Source: an uncultured Porphyromonadaceae bacterium (GTDB lineage Bacteria; Bacteroidota; Bacteroidia; Bacteroidales; Muribaculaceae). From it: a stretch of 64,000 nucleotides of DNA. Position numbers and translations under genes: made by a program. The notes below the pieces were generated by a model. That model saw only the letters and a list, made by a program, of their open reading frames with translations. It was not told the DNA's origin and searched no databases. Of this stretch, positions 53,600-62,423 are shown piece after piece; the stretch's first letter is position 1; each line of letters opens with the position of its first letter. The DNA lies in assembly GCA_945873625.1 (NCBI GenBank), contig CAMCDS010000003.1, positions 1 through 64,000 of the forward strand, in the 5' to 3' direction.

Positions 53600-54862
53600 A
53601 TGAACTCTCAGAACAATAGCATCGCCGGCCACAACAACTCCCGGCGTTTTCATTATGGCTTCATCATCGTGGCTTGCTGCTGCCTCATGATGGGCGTCAA
53701 CATCGGCATCACTTTCAGCTGCGCGGGAATCTTTTATAAGCCAGTGAGCTCGTCGCTCGGCGTAAGCGTCGGCGAGTTCGGACTCTATATGTCAATCATG
53801 TATATCGCCTCGACGCTTGTGCTGCCGCTCGGCGGCAAGCTGATCGACCGCTACAGCGCCCGCTGGCTGCTCACGGGCAGTTCGACTGTGATGGGGCTCA
53901 CTCTCTGCGGCATGGGCTTCTGCACGCAGCTGTGGCAGTTTTATCTGGCCGGAGCGGTGCTCGGCGCCACGGTGGCCTTCCTGCTCTATCTCAGCTTCCC
54001 GACGCTTATCAACCGCTGGTTTCGCGTGAAGGTCGGCCTGCTGATGGGCGTCTGCAGCGCGGCTTCGGGTGTGGGCGGTATGCTCTTCAATCCTATCGGC
54101 GCGTCGGTGATAACCAATTACGGGTGGCATTGGGCATATATCGGCTTCGGCCTGCTTGTGCTTCTCGTCGACACCCCCTTGCTCGCCATACTGCTGCGCG
54201 ACCGCCCTTCCGACATGGGGTTGCAGCCCTACGGTATCGGCGAGGCCGCCAGGGGAGCCGCGAAAGGCCCGGGCGAGCCCGGCATCATGCTTGCGCAGGC
54301 CGTGAGGATGCCGGCCTTCTACGGCGTGTTGCTCTTCTCATTCCTGATGATGGCCATGTCGACGCTCAATCTCTTCATCCCCAATTATGTAACGTCGCTT
54401 TCGTTCACGCTTGAGCAGGGAGCCTTCGCCGCGTCGTCGGCCATGGCCGGCGTGATGGTCGGCAAGCTCGCCCTCGGCCATATCAACGACCGCAGCTGCA
54501 TGGCCGGGGTGCTCGTGACGACGCTGGCCGGCATCTCGGGTCTGGTGATGATGCTGGGCGGCAGCCTCGGCCTGGCGATCATCATCAGCGGTGCCTTCCT
54601 CTTCGGCTGGGCCTACGCCGGAGTTACGGTGCAGACCACGATGCTGACGCGCACCGTGTTCGGCATCGCCGACTATGCCCGCATCTATGCCTATATGTCG
54701 ATGGCCCAGGCCGCGGGCGGAGCCATAGCCTCTGGAGGCTGGGGTCTGCTGGTCGACGCTACGTCGTATCCCTTCATCTTCCTCTGCGGCGTCGGCATGC
54801 TGGCGGTGTGCACGGTGATCGGAGTGGCGGCCGTGCGTCGACGTTCCGGCCCGAACATTTGA
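53600..54862 (+). CDS. Major facilitator superfamily transporter (MCT/OFA-like)
   Basis: The 420-residue protein has twelve membrane helices in two bundles. The first bundle contains the MFS loop motif GGKLIDRYSARWLL; the N-terminal RFHYGFIIVACCCLMMGVN resembles the monocarboxylate/oxalate-formate antiporter branch. It probably moves a small organic acid across the inner membrane, but the substrate is not readable. The start at 53600 fits the promoter; the upstream frame overlaps the promoter. The phosphorylase gene begins 78 nt downstream. Confidence 0.9.
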   Translation: MNSQNNSIAGHNNSRRFHYGFIIVACCCLMMGVNIGITFSCAGIFYKPVSSSLGVSVGEFGLYMSIMYIASTLVLPLGGKLIDRYSARWLLTGSSTVMGLTLCGMGFCTQLWQFYLAGAVLGATVAFLLYLSFPTLINRWFRVKVGLLMGVCSAASGVGGMLFNPIGASVITNYGWHWAYIGFGLLVLLVDTPLLAILLRDRPSDMGLQPYGIGEAARGAAKGPGEPGIMLAQAVRMPAFYGVLLFSFLMMAMSTLNLFIPNYVTSLSFTLEQGAFAASSAMAGVMVGKLALGHINDRSCMAGVLVTTLAGISGLVMMLGGSLGLAIIISGAFLFGWAYAGVTVQTTMLTRTVFGIADYARIYAYMSMAQAAGGAIASGGWGLLVDATSYPFIFLCGVGMLAVCTVIGVAAVRRRSGPNI

Positions 54863-54940
54863 GGGAGCGCGCGCGTTCTAACGGAAGAGCGGGCGGCTCC
54901 GGCCTACCCGTATTCACACTTAGTTAAAATCAGAAAAATA

Positions 54941-55819
54941 ATGGAAAAACCCAGAATCATTCCGGCATCGGAACTTATCATAAACGACGACGGCTCGGTG
55001 TTTCACATCCACCTGCGTCCCGACCAGCTCCGCGACAACATCATCCTCGTCGGCGACCCCGGCCGCGTAGACATGGTGGCCTCATATTTCGACTCGATCG
55101 ACTACGACGTGCAGTCGCGCGAGTTCCACGCCATCGGAGGCACCTACCGCGGCAAGCCGCTGATGTGCATCTCGCACGGCATCGGCCCCGACAATATCGA
55201 GATTGTGCTTACCGAGCTCGACGCGCTCGCCAACGTCGACTTCAAGACGCGCGAGGTGAAGCCCGAACACCGCACGCTGCGCATGGTGCGCGTCGGCACC
55301 TCCGGCTCGCTTCAGGAAGACCTGCATATCGGCGATTTCGTGATTGCCGAGAAGGGTATGGGCTTCGACGGCATCCTCAATTTCTATGCCGACCGCGACG
55401 CCGTCTGCGACCTGGAGTTTGAAAAGGAGTTCTGCGAACACGTGAACTGGGATCCCCTCTGGGCGGCTCCCTATACGGTGGACGCCGATGCCGGTCTGGT
55501 AGGCGAAATCGGGCGCGACGACATGCGCCGCGGCTACACGATAGCCGCCGTCGGTTTCTATGCCCCGCAGGGACGCATGGTGCGCCTGAAGCTCGCAGAC
55601 CCCGACCTCAACGCCAAAATCGAGAGCTTCCGTTTCCGCGGACGCCCGATCACCAACTTCGAGATGGAGTCGGCATGTCTGCAAGGCATGGCAAAGATGC
55701 TGGGACATAAGGCGATGACCGTGTGCTGCATCATAGCCGAGCGTCGCGCCACCACAGCCAACACCGACTATAAGCCTCATGTGCGCAGACTGGTAGAGAC
55801 GGTGCTCGAAAGAATCTGA
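54941..55819 (+). CDS. Nucleoside phosphorylase (uridine phosphorylase-like)
   Basis: The 292-residue enzyme belongs to the PNP/UDP family. It shows the phosphate-site VGDPGRVD, SHGIGPDNIEI, the core VRVGTSGSLQEDLHIGDFVIA, and the ribose-site NFEMESACLQGMAKMLG. It should split a nucleoside with phosphate into base and ribose-1-phosphate for salvage. The family signature is clear, the specificity (uridine versus purine nucleosides) is not certain. A hairpin with CTGACCCCA/TGGGGTCAG lies 61 bp downstream. Confidence 0.9.
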   Translation: MEKPRIIPASELIINDDGSVFHIHLRPDQLRDNIILVGDPGRVDMVASYFDSIDYDVQSREFHAIGGTYRGKPLMCISHGIGPDNIEIVLTELDALANVDFKTREVKPEHRTLRMVRVGTSGSLQEDLHIGDFVIAEKGMGFDGILNFYADRDAVCDLEFEKEFCEHVNWDPLWAAPYTVDADAGLVGEIGRDDMRRGYTIAAVGFYAPQGRMVRLKLADPDLNAKIESFRFRGRPITNFEMESACLQGMAKMLGHKAMTVCCIIAERRATTANTDYKPHVRRLVETVLERI

Positions 55820-55880
55820 CCCTCCGCGCAATGCTTCGAGCAAAGGCGCAGGCGATACCCCCGCAGGGGTTACATATACT

Positions 55881-55925
55881 CTGACCCCATGTTGACGAGC
55901 GAACAGCGAGTCTACGTGGGGTCAG
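55881..55925. terminator. Hairpin between convergent genes
   Basis: CTGACCCCA (55881-55889) pairs with TGGGGTCAG (55917-55925) around a 27-nt loop, between the phosphorylase and dprA stop codons. There is no T-run. Confidence 0.45.
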
Positions 55926-55939
55926 CCATATACCCACAT

Positions 55940-57061
55940 TCAGGCGTTTTTCCAGCGGTTGCCCGGGAAGCGGACGGCAAGCCCGTCGAACTCCATCTCT
56001 CCGAGCTGGGCGAGGAGCGCCGCGACGGGTATGGAGAGGCGGGCATGGATTTCATCGACGCTTACGGGTTCTGACGCCGATTCGAGCATCGCGTAGATGC
56101 TTCTGCACGGTTCGTCGAGGTCAGGGAAGAGTGAGCGCGGTGCGGAAGCCGCACTGTCGGCAGGCTGCCATGCGAGAATGGAGGCTATGTCGGAGGCGCC
56201 GCCTACGAGCCATGCCTTGTTTTTCTGAATTAGCCGGTTGCATCCGGCGCTGAAACGGTCGGATGTGCGTCCCGGTAGTGCCATTACCTCGCGGTCGATG
56301 CTGAAAGCCACCGACGCCGTCGACATCGCTCCCCCCTTCACATCGCTTTCGGCCACGACACACGCGTCGGAGAGCGCGGCCACTATGCGGTTGCGTTCGA
56401 GAAAGTTGCCGCGGAAAGGCTTTACGCCCGAGGGGTATTCCGACAGCAATGCGCCCCCGGCGGCCACGATGCGGCGCGCCAGGTCGCGGTGTGAGGCAGG
56501 ATAGAGGGTGTCGAGCCCGTGGGCCACGACGGCGACCGTCGGCAACCCGGCCGCGAGGGCGGCTGTGTGTGCGGCCGCGTCGATGCCGTAGGCCAGTCCG
56601 CTGACAATCACGGGGCCGCAGCCCTGCAGGTCCTCTACAGCCGTGCGCGTGAAGTTGAGGCCGTAAGGGGTAGGGGTGCGGGTGCCGACGAAGGCCACCG
56701 TGCGCGGAGCGTTGAGGTCGCACGATCCGAGCGCGAAGAGGGCGGTCGGAGCATCGCTGAGTTCGAGCAGGCGCAGCGGATAGCCGGGCGATTCGGGGAA
56801 GAGCACGCGGATGGAATGGCGGTCGCAGAAGTCGAGTTCATGCCGCGCGGCCTCAATGGCCTCCTGCCTGGCAAACGAGTCGGGTATGGCCGACGGGCGC
56901 GCTTCGAGGGCGGCAGCGAGACCGGATGCCGGGAGCGAGAAGAAGGCTTCGACCGAGACGCCACACTCGTCGAGGCGGCGTCGCAGAGCCATCGACCTCC
57001 CCTTCATCATCGAGAAGGCGAGAGGCAGGAGGCGCGGGTCGTCGGCTGAAGGGAGGGACAC
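55940..57061 (-). CDS. dprA: DNA-processing protein DprA
   Basis: The 373-residue protein loads RecA on incoming single-stranded DNA during transformation. Its Rossmann-like core has VGTRTPTPYG, VSGLAYGIDAAAHTAAL, LLSEYPSG and NFLERNRIVAALSD, and KGGAMSTASVA closes the fold. The N-terminal helical region and a C-terminal winged-helix-like segment (SVDEIHARLSI) are present. The start is GTG at 57061, 5 nt after the thioesterase stop, so it is the last gene of a four-gene minus-strand cluster. Competence in these bacteria is poorly documented, though dprA is widely kept. Confidence 0.94.
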   Translation of the reverse strand: MSLPSADDPRLLPLAFSMMKGRSMALRRRLDECGVSVEAFFSLPASGLAAALEARPSAIPDSFARQEAIEAARHELDFCDRHSIRVLFPESPGYPLRLLELSDAPTALFALGSCDLNAPRTVAFVGTRTPTPYGLNFTRTAVEDLQGCGPVIVSGLAYGIDAAAHTAALAAGLPTVAVVAHGLDTLYPASHRDLARRIVAAGGALLSEYPSGVKPFRGNFLERNRIVAALSDACVVAESDVKGGAMSTASVAFSIDREVMALPGRTSDRFSAGCNRLIQKNKAWLVGGASDIASILAWQPADSAASAPRSLFPDLDEPCRSIYAMLESASEPVSVDEIHARLSIPVAALLAQLGEMEFDGLAVRFPGNRWKNA

Positions 57062-57066
57062 GGCGG

Positions 57067-57486
57067 TCAGAGGTATTTCTTGAACACTGCGGCCAGCTCG
57101 TCGCCGCGCGAGAGCTTGCCGTCTTTGAGCACTACGACCGTAACGAGCGCCTCGGCCACCACCTCTCCGCCCGGCTTCAGGATGTCCTGATGGAAAACGA
57201 AGCGGGCGCCCTTGCGCTCCAGGCGCAGGCAGCTGATGAAGCGGTCGCCGCCGCGCAGCGAGGTCTTGTATTCGATGTCGATCTTGCGCACCACGGCGTC
57301 GATTCCGGCATTGTGCATGTCGATGAACGAGAGTCCCGCGTCGGCGCAGAACTTATGGCGCGTGTGCTCCATATAGTGAAGATAGTTGGCGTTGTTGACT
57401 ATCTGCTCGCAGTCGAGCTCATAGTCGCGCACCTCCATGTCCATAATGAAGCAGTAGCGGCGGTTGATGTCTTTTAGTATTCTCAT
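57067..57486 (-). CDS. Acyl-CoA thioesterase (4HBT hot-dog fold)
   Basis: The 139-residue protein has the hot-dog fold signature VRDYELDCEQIVNNANYLHYMEHTRH, in which the aspartate and the IVNNANY loop form the active site of YbgC/FcbC-like thioesterases. It hydrolyses an acyl-CoA of unknown chain. Its ATG overlaps the stop of the preceding gene by 4 nt. The first methionine gives a slightly longer N-terminus than some relatives; Met15 could be an alternative start. Confidence 0.9.
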   Translation of the reverse strand: MRILKDINRRYCFIMDMEVRDYELDCEQIVNNANYLHYMEHTRHKFCADAGLSFIDMHNAGIDAVVRKIDIEYKTSLRGGDRFISCLRLERKGARFVFHQDILKPGGEVVAEALVTVVVLKDGKLSRGDELAAVFKKYL

Positions 57487-58055
57487 GGGATGATGTCTGG
57501 CTTTGTCTGATGGTTACGGGCGCGATAGTCGGCAATTATGCCTACGGCGGCGGCAAACTCTTCTTTAGATGCGAAGGCCGAGTAGGGGAGGCGCAGGAAT
57601 CCGCGTCCGGGAGTCAGGATTTCGAGCGTTATTCCCTCGCTGTCGACCGTATATCCTCCGAAGCATGCCGGAGCGAACGCCTCGCTGTAGATTCTCGGCG
57701 GGATAGGTTCCGGCCCGGTACCGTCGTCCTCACCGTCGGTTTCCCCGCTCCTCGCTTCGTCGTAGTCGGCCACGACCGGCACTCTGAGGGCCACCTCTAT
57801 GCCCGAGGGGGATATGACCGCCGAATGGGGAAGGATGTTGACGTAGCACTCCCTCCTGAGACCGAAAGAGAAATAGAGGAATGCGGCCGCCATCGGGGTG
57901 ATGATGAGGGCGAGCATGAGCGCCACCACTATCCACCGCCAGTCGGCCACCACGGCGGCCGCGGCAGAGCCGGCGATGAGGAGCGCAAGGATGGCAATCC
58001 ACCAGCGCAGCCCGAAGCGTGCCAGCATGGCGCGGGCAAACCTCCCCTTCGACAT
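57483..58055 (-). CDS. Membrane protein of unknown function
   Basis: From the ATG at 58055 the product has 190 residues: a basic arm (MSKGRFARAMLARFG), two adjacent membrane helices (about 17-60), and a soluble C-terminal domain with an acidic loop (SGETDGEDDGTG). The layout resembles small YcxB-like proteins found in front of thioesterases or dprA in Bacteroidales, but I hold no firm family. A GTG at 58133 would add 26 residues and overlap the upstream gene by 29 nt. Confidence 0.72.
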   Translation of the reverse strand: MSKGRFARAMLARFGLRWWIAILALLIAGSAAAAVVADWRWIVVALMLALIITPMAAAFLYFSFGLRRECYVNILPHSAVISPSGIEVALRVPVVADYDEARSGETDGEDDGTGPEPIPPRIYSEAFAPACFGGYTVDSEGITLEILTPGRGFLRLPYSAFASKEEFAAAVGIIADYRARNHQTKPDIIP

Positions 58056-58104
58056 CACGAAGACGCCGGTCTCCACAGCCCCCACGTGGGCAGGGCAGGG
58101 ACAC

Positions 58105-59250
58105 TCACCGGAGTTTGGAATCGCGTCGCTCACGTATCCTTTCGTATGTTTTAAGGTTCTGGGGCACGAGCACCTGCAGATACCCTGTTCCTTCGCTGTT
58201 GACGAGGCGGGTCATGTCGATATAATGCTCGCCACTCCCTTTATGGATCGGAAACACCTCGGCGCGTCTGGCCTTCACCTTGTCGCCCATGGGCGAGTGG
58301 CCGCCGGGTCCGGTGCCGCGCAGGTCGGGGTCTACTCCGTCGGCGGCGCAGCGCACAGGCACTATCTCGGCACAGGGGGGATAGCCCAGTCCGGTCCACA
58401 TGATGTATTGGTCGGCCACGAACTTGGGCGACACCTTTCCGTCGGTCGGAAGGCATCCCTCGATTACGATGGTGGCCGTCGACTTGAAGCGCGGGATGAA
58501 ATCCTGGTCCACCACCCATTTCCCCTTGAAGTCGGGCGAAGCGAAATCGGTGTTCTTTAGCGAATGCCAGAAGCTGCGCGAGGCCGTCTCGGTCAGCAGC
58601 TCCGGGGTTATGGCTCCTTTTGAAGCATAAGGGCGCAGGATGTCTTCTGCATTCTTCTCGCGAATGAATCCGAAGCCTTCGTCGGGTCGGCCCGAATGGC
58701 TGTAATTGGTGCGTATGAGGAGACCGTCGGGAGCGTCGGAGAGATTGAAGCGTCGGAACGAATGGTTGTTGGTCTCGAAAAAGGCACCGTCGCCCGAAGC
58801 GTCGATAACTCCGAAATTGGCCTCCACGCCCATCGGCCGGGGAAGCGAGCGCAGCAGCTGCTCGAAGTCGTCGACCGTGGTGCATGTGCGCAGGGCTATT
58901 GTCATCACGAATCCCTCGCGGTCCATCTTCTTAGAGCTGACGTTGTCGTCCTTTATGTTGTATGAAGCCGTGTTCATGATGGCGAACCCGGCGTCGTTGA
59001 ACCCTGTCCATGCCTCGGCGAGCCGTCGGTCGGCGGCGTTGAAGAGCGCGACGTAGGCATGGTCGCCGTTTTTAGCGGCGACGTATTCCACCTTGTTGTC
59101 TATAGTCGAAGTGTCGCGGTGCTTCCACAGCATCGGGCGTCCGTAAGGGCTTGCCTTGGCAGCCACAATGGCCGATGTGCATGCGTCGGCCTTACAGAAG
59201 CAGATTACTGCCAGCAGGGCCGCGGCTAAAAATCGTAACGCTTGAATCAT
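58105..59250 (-). CDS. Exported Ntn-type amide hydrolase
   Basis: The 381-residue protein has a signal peptide (residues 1-23, ending KADA) immediately followed by Cys24 in CTSAIVAAKASPYGRPMLWKHRD, so signal cleavage would expose the catalytic cysteine as the new N-terminus. This is the pattern of N-terminal-nucleophile hydrolases of the choloylglycine hydrolase/acyl-transferase (C45/C59-like) type. NDAGFAIMNTASY and FGVIDASGDGAFFETN agree. Likely substrates are linear amides such as acylated amino acids or bile-acid conjugates; the choice is open. Confidence 0.82.
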   Translation of the reverse strand: MIQALRFLAAALLAVICFCKADACTSAIVAAKASPYGRPMLWKHRDTSTIDNKVEYVAAKNGDHAYVALFNAADRRLAEAWTGFNDAGFAIMNTASYNIKDDNVSSKKMDREGFVMTIALRTCTTVDDFEQLLRSLPRPMGVEANFGVIDASGDGAFFETNNHSFRRFNLSDAPDGLLIRTNYSHSGRPDEGFGFIREKNAEDILRPYASKGAITPELLTETASRSFWHSLKNTDFASPDFKGKWVVDQDFIPRFKSTATIVIEGCLPTDGKVSPKFVADQYIMWTGLGYPPCAEIVPVRCAADGVDPDLRGTGPGGHSPMGDKVKARRAEVFPIHKGSGEHYIDMTRLVNSEGTGYLQVLVPQNLKTYERIRERRDSKLR

Positions 59251-59379
59251 GATGCAAAAATAGGAAATTTTGGCGTAACGGCCTAATGTCGGAGCGTAAA
59301 AATAGCGGCCTTCAGCAGAATAAGGGAGGCGAAGAGATTAAAAGTGGATTAACGGGTTTCATATATGTGAAAAAATTAC

Positions 59380-59387
59380 TAATTTTG
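59380..59387 (+). promoter_or_regulatory. -7 element for the AraC-type regulator
   Basis: TAATTTTG matches the -7 consensus and GTTT lies at the -33 position. The leader to the ATG at 59495 would be about 100 nt. Confidence 0.5.
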
Positions 59388-59494
59388 TAGCCGGAAGAGC
59401 GTCAGACGGGTCTTAAAACTCCCAATTATGCCATAAAGTGGTGTTAATTGGTAAAATCTACGCTTTTAAGGCGATATCTAATACTTTTTCGGAC

Positions 59495-60376
59495 ATGAAG
59501 AGCGACAGACCTATCATTTCATACGACAATATCCATCTCTCGGCCAAGGTGTCGGACATACTGGAGGAAGACCTGTGGGTGAGCGACAGCTTTTCGCTCG
59601 GCATGTTCACGTCGATCATCGACCCGGTGAAGTTTTCGGCCACAGCCGCCATCCTCGTGAAGAAGGGGTCGTGCCGCGCCGACCTCAACCTGATAGAATA
59701 TGAAATCAAGGCCCCCTGCCTCGTGATTATCCGCAGCGGGCAGATAATGACTCCCCGCTCGGCGTCGAGCGATTTCGACGCCTCGTTCATAGTGCTCTCC
59801 AATAAGCTGACGGCCACGCTGTTTGCCTGTATCAACAAGAGCCCGGCCTACACCATCATCAACCGCACGCCCGTGGTGCCCGTCGACCCCAACCATCTGA
59901 TTCACTACGCCGCGCTCCACAACGCGCTGCGCTCCATACTGATGGAGAAAGACAATCCTACGGGCTACGAATGTGTGGTGCATACGCTGCTCGCCTTCTT
60001 CTATCGGTTCGGGTGCTCGCCCTATCTCAAGATGGCCGATGATATGCCAAAGAGCAACGGCCGCATCGCCGACCGCTTCGTGAAGCTCGTGCAGGAACAC
60101 TTCCGACAGGAGCGCTTCCTCGACTTCTATGCCAACGAGCTCGGCATCTCGGCCAAGCATCTCTCGCGCTCGGTAAAGGCGCAGACGGGCATCTCGGCCG
60201 TCAACTGGATAGAGCGCCACGTGGTGCTCGAAGCTCAGGTAATGCTGAAGTCGTCGAAGCTCAACATACAGCAGATCAGCGACGAGCTCAACTTCAAGTC
60301 GCAGTCGTTTTTCGGAAAATATTTCAAGAAGTTTACCGGCGTCTCGCCCAAAGACTACCGCAACGGCCACCGCTGA
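59495..60376 (+). CDS. AraC-family transcriptional regulator
   Basis: The 293-residue regulator has an N-terminal cupin-like sensing part and a C-terminal pair of helix-turn-helix motifs: LDFYANELGISAKHLSRSVKAQTG, and then LNIQQISDELNFKSQSFFGKYFKKFTGVSPKDYR, the classic AraC signature. It probably controls a nearby or distant operon in response to a small ligand. The ATG at 59495 begins the conserved part; upstream codons to 59438 use a GTG start. It is transcribed away from the hydrolase gene, which is the closest divergent candidate target. Confidence 0.92.
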   Translation: MKSDRPIISYDNIHLSAKVSDILEEDLWVSDSFSLGMFTSIIDPVKFSATAAILVKKGSCRADLNLIEYEIKAPCLVIIRSGQIMTPRSASSDFDASFIVLSNKLTATLFACINKSPAYTIINRTPVVPVDPNHLIHYAALHNALRSILMEKDNPTGYECVVHTLLAFFYRFGCSPYLKMADDMPKSNGRIADRFVKLVQEHFRQERFLDFYANELGISAKHLSRSVKAQTGISAVNWIERHVVLEAQVMLKSSKLNIQQISDELNFKSQSFFGKYFKKFTGVSPKDYRNGHR

Positions 60377-60385
60377 CCGCCGCAG

Positions 60386-61186
60386 TCAGAGGTAAAGGTC
60401 TATTCCCTTTTCAGCCCTTATTATTCCGGCTTCGTCGCGGAGCCGGCACCGGCGCAGGTTGGCTTCCCAGTCGGCCCGTGAGTTCTCCGGGTGCCAGAGG
60501 TGGAAGCAGACGGCCGCGAAGCGCACGTCGCGCATCCTCACACCCGAGCGGAAAAGGCGGTGGGCTATGTCGTCGTCTTCGCGTCCCCATCCCTCGAAGG
60601 CCTCGTCGTAGCCGTTTACGGCAATGAGGTCGTCTTTGAAGAAGGCCATGTTGCAACCCAGCGCCATGGCCCTGTCTTTCTTGAAGAAGGCCGCAAACCA
60701 GGCGGCAAGCGGGAGACATCGCAGGGCTTTCTTTCTATTGGTCAATCCTTTGCCGAACACCGACGGAAGCGTGCCGGGCCTGGCTATGAGGCGGCGCGAA
60801 GTCTCCTCGTCGAGCTTCACTCGTACACCCTTGGCGTAATGGCCGCGGCGGGCGAAGCGGACATGGTCGGCGATGAAATCGGGGTGGAGCAGAATGTCGC
60901 CGTCGGTCTGGATTATGTATTCCCCTTTCGCGCGGGCCATGGCGCGGTTGCGGATCTTGGCGAGGCGGAATCCCTTGTCTTCGTGCCATACGTGGATGAG
61001 GGGCACGGGAAAGCTGTCGGACATGCGGCTTATCAGCCGGGCCGTCTCTTCGGTAGATCCGTCATCGGCCACAATCACTTCCGCCGGGAGAAGCGACTGC
61101 GCCCTGACGCTTTCGAGGCAGGCCTCGAGGGCATCAGGGCGGTTGTAGGTAGATACGACGAGCGAAGTCGGCAGTGTAGGTTCCAT
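60386..61186 (-). CDS. Family 2 glycosyltransferase
   Basis: The 266-residue enzyme has the GT-A fold: SLVVSTYNRPDALEACLES, VIVADDGSTE, the metal-binding QTDGDILLHP, and GWGREDDDIAHRLF, the acceptor-side motif seen with the galactosyltransferase C-terminal region. It should transfer a sugar from a nucleotide donor to a surface glycan. No other glycan genes surround it. It starts 3 nt after the sufS stop, so it may be transcribed with the suf genes without taking part in cluster assembly. Confidence 0.9.
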   Translation of the reverse strand: MEPTLPTSLVVSTYNRPDALEACLESVRAQSLLPAEVIVADDGSTEETARLISRMSDSFPVPLIHVWHEDKGFRLAKIRNRAMARAKGEYIIQTDGDILLHPDFIADHVRFARRGHYAKGVRVKLDEETSRRLIARPGTLPSVFGKGLTNRKKALRCLPLAAWFAAFFKKDRAMALGCNMAFFKDDLIAVNGYDEAFEGWGREDDDIAHRLFRSGVRMRDVRFAAVCFHLWHPENSRADWEANLRRCRLRDEAGIIRAEKGIDLYL

Positions 61187-61189
61187 TTC

Positions 61190-62407
61190 TCAGAACATGG
61201 AGATAACCCTTTTGAGGGCGGTGATGAACGTGTCGACCTCCTCGCGGGTGTTGTAGACGGCAAACGAGGCGCGCACGGTGCCCGGGATGCCGAAGCGGTC
61301 CATGAGGGGCTGTGCGCAGTGGTGGCCCGTGCGGACGGCGATGCCCATCTTGTCGAGCAGCAGACCGAGGTCGTAGGGGTGGATGTCGCCCACAAGGAAC
61401 GAGATTACCGCAGCCTTGCCCGGCGCGGTGCCGAATATCCTCATGCCGGGTATCTTCATCATCTCGGCGGTGCAGTATTCGAGCAGATCCTCCTCATGCG
61501 CGCGAATGTTGTCGAGACCGGTCTTCTCGATGAAGTCGAGTGCCTTGGCGAAGGCCGCGATGTCGATGAAGTCGGGCGTTCCGGCCTCGAACTTGAAGGG
61601 GAGGTCGGCGAAAGTGGTCTTCTCGAAGCTGACGTGCTTTATCATCTCGCCGCCGCCCTGCCACGGTGGCATCTTCTCGAGGAGCTCGCGCCGTCCGTAG
61701 AGCACGCCGACACCGGTGGGCCCGTACATCTTGTGCGACGAGAAGGCATAGAAGTCGGCGTCGAGGTCGCGCACGTCAATCTTCAGGTGGGGCGATGCCT
61801 GGGCGCCGTCGACGAGCACCGGCACCCCCTTGCTGTGGGCGAAGGCGATCATCTCCTTTACGGGATTGACCGTGCCGAGCACGTTGCTGATATGGCAGAA
61901 CGACGCGAATACCGTGCGCTCGTTGAAGAGACTCTTGTACTGCTCGATGTCGAGGTTTCCCTCGTCGTCGATGTCGACCACGCGCAGGCGTATGTTGTGG
62001 CGGGCCTGGAGCAGCTGCCAGGGCACGATGTTGGCGTGATGTTCCATCACGGTTAGAATCACCTCGTCGCCATCGCGGAAGAATGCTCCGCCGTAGGAGG
62101 CGGCCACGAGGTTGATGGCCTCGGTGGTGCCGCGGGTGAAGATTATTTCCTCGATGCCCGAGGCGTTGATGTACTCGCACACCCGGCGGCGGGTATGTTC
62201 CTGCAGGTCGGTGGCCTCCTGCGAGAGGGTATGCACTCCGCGGTGCACGTTGGCTTTCGTGTGCTCGTAGAGGTGGGCGATGCTTTCCACCACCTCCTGC
62301 GGCGTCTGCGACGTCGCAGTGTTGTCGAAGTATACGAGGGGCCTGTCGCCGATTCGTGAGTTCAGAATCGGGAACTCTTCGCGTATTTTTTTGATATCGG
62401 TCGTCAT
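61190..62407 (-). CDS. sufS: Cysteine desulfurase SufS
   Basis: The 405-residue PLP enzyme removes sulfur from cysteine for iron-sulfur cluster assembly. The PLP lysine is Lys226 in FSSHKMYGPTG and the persulfide cysteine is Cys364 in RTGHHCAQPLMDRFG, the SufS (type II) arrangement. The ATG at 62407 starts the conserved beginning TTDIKKIREEFP; the frame upstream to 62476 is noncoding. It lies 16 nt after sufD in the order sufC-sufD-sufS. Confidence 0.96.
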   Translation of the reverse strand: MTTDIKKIREEFPILNSRIGDRPLVYFDNTATSQTPQEVVESIAHLYEHTKANVHRGVHTLSQEATDLQEHTRRRVCEYINASGIEEIIFTRGTTEAINLVAASYGGAFFRDGDEVILTVMEHHANIVPWQLLQARHNIRLRVVDIDDEGNLDIEQYKSLFNERTVFASFCHISNVLGTVNPVKEMIAFAHSKGVPVLVDGAQASPHLKIDVRDLDADFYAFSSHKMYGPTGVGVLYGRRELLEKMPPWQGGGEMIKHVSFEKTTFADLPFKFEAGTPDFIDIAAFAKALDFIEKTGLDNIRAHEEDLLEYCTAEMMKIPGMRIFGTAPGKAAVISFLVGDIHPYDLGLLLDKMGIAVRTGHHCAQPLMDRFGIPGTVRASFAVYNTREEVDTFITALKRVISMF

Positions 62408-62423
62408 AGCTTTAGGTGTGATG

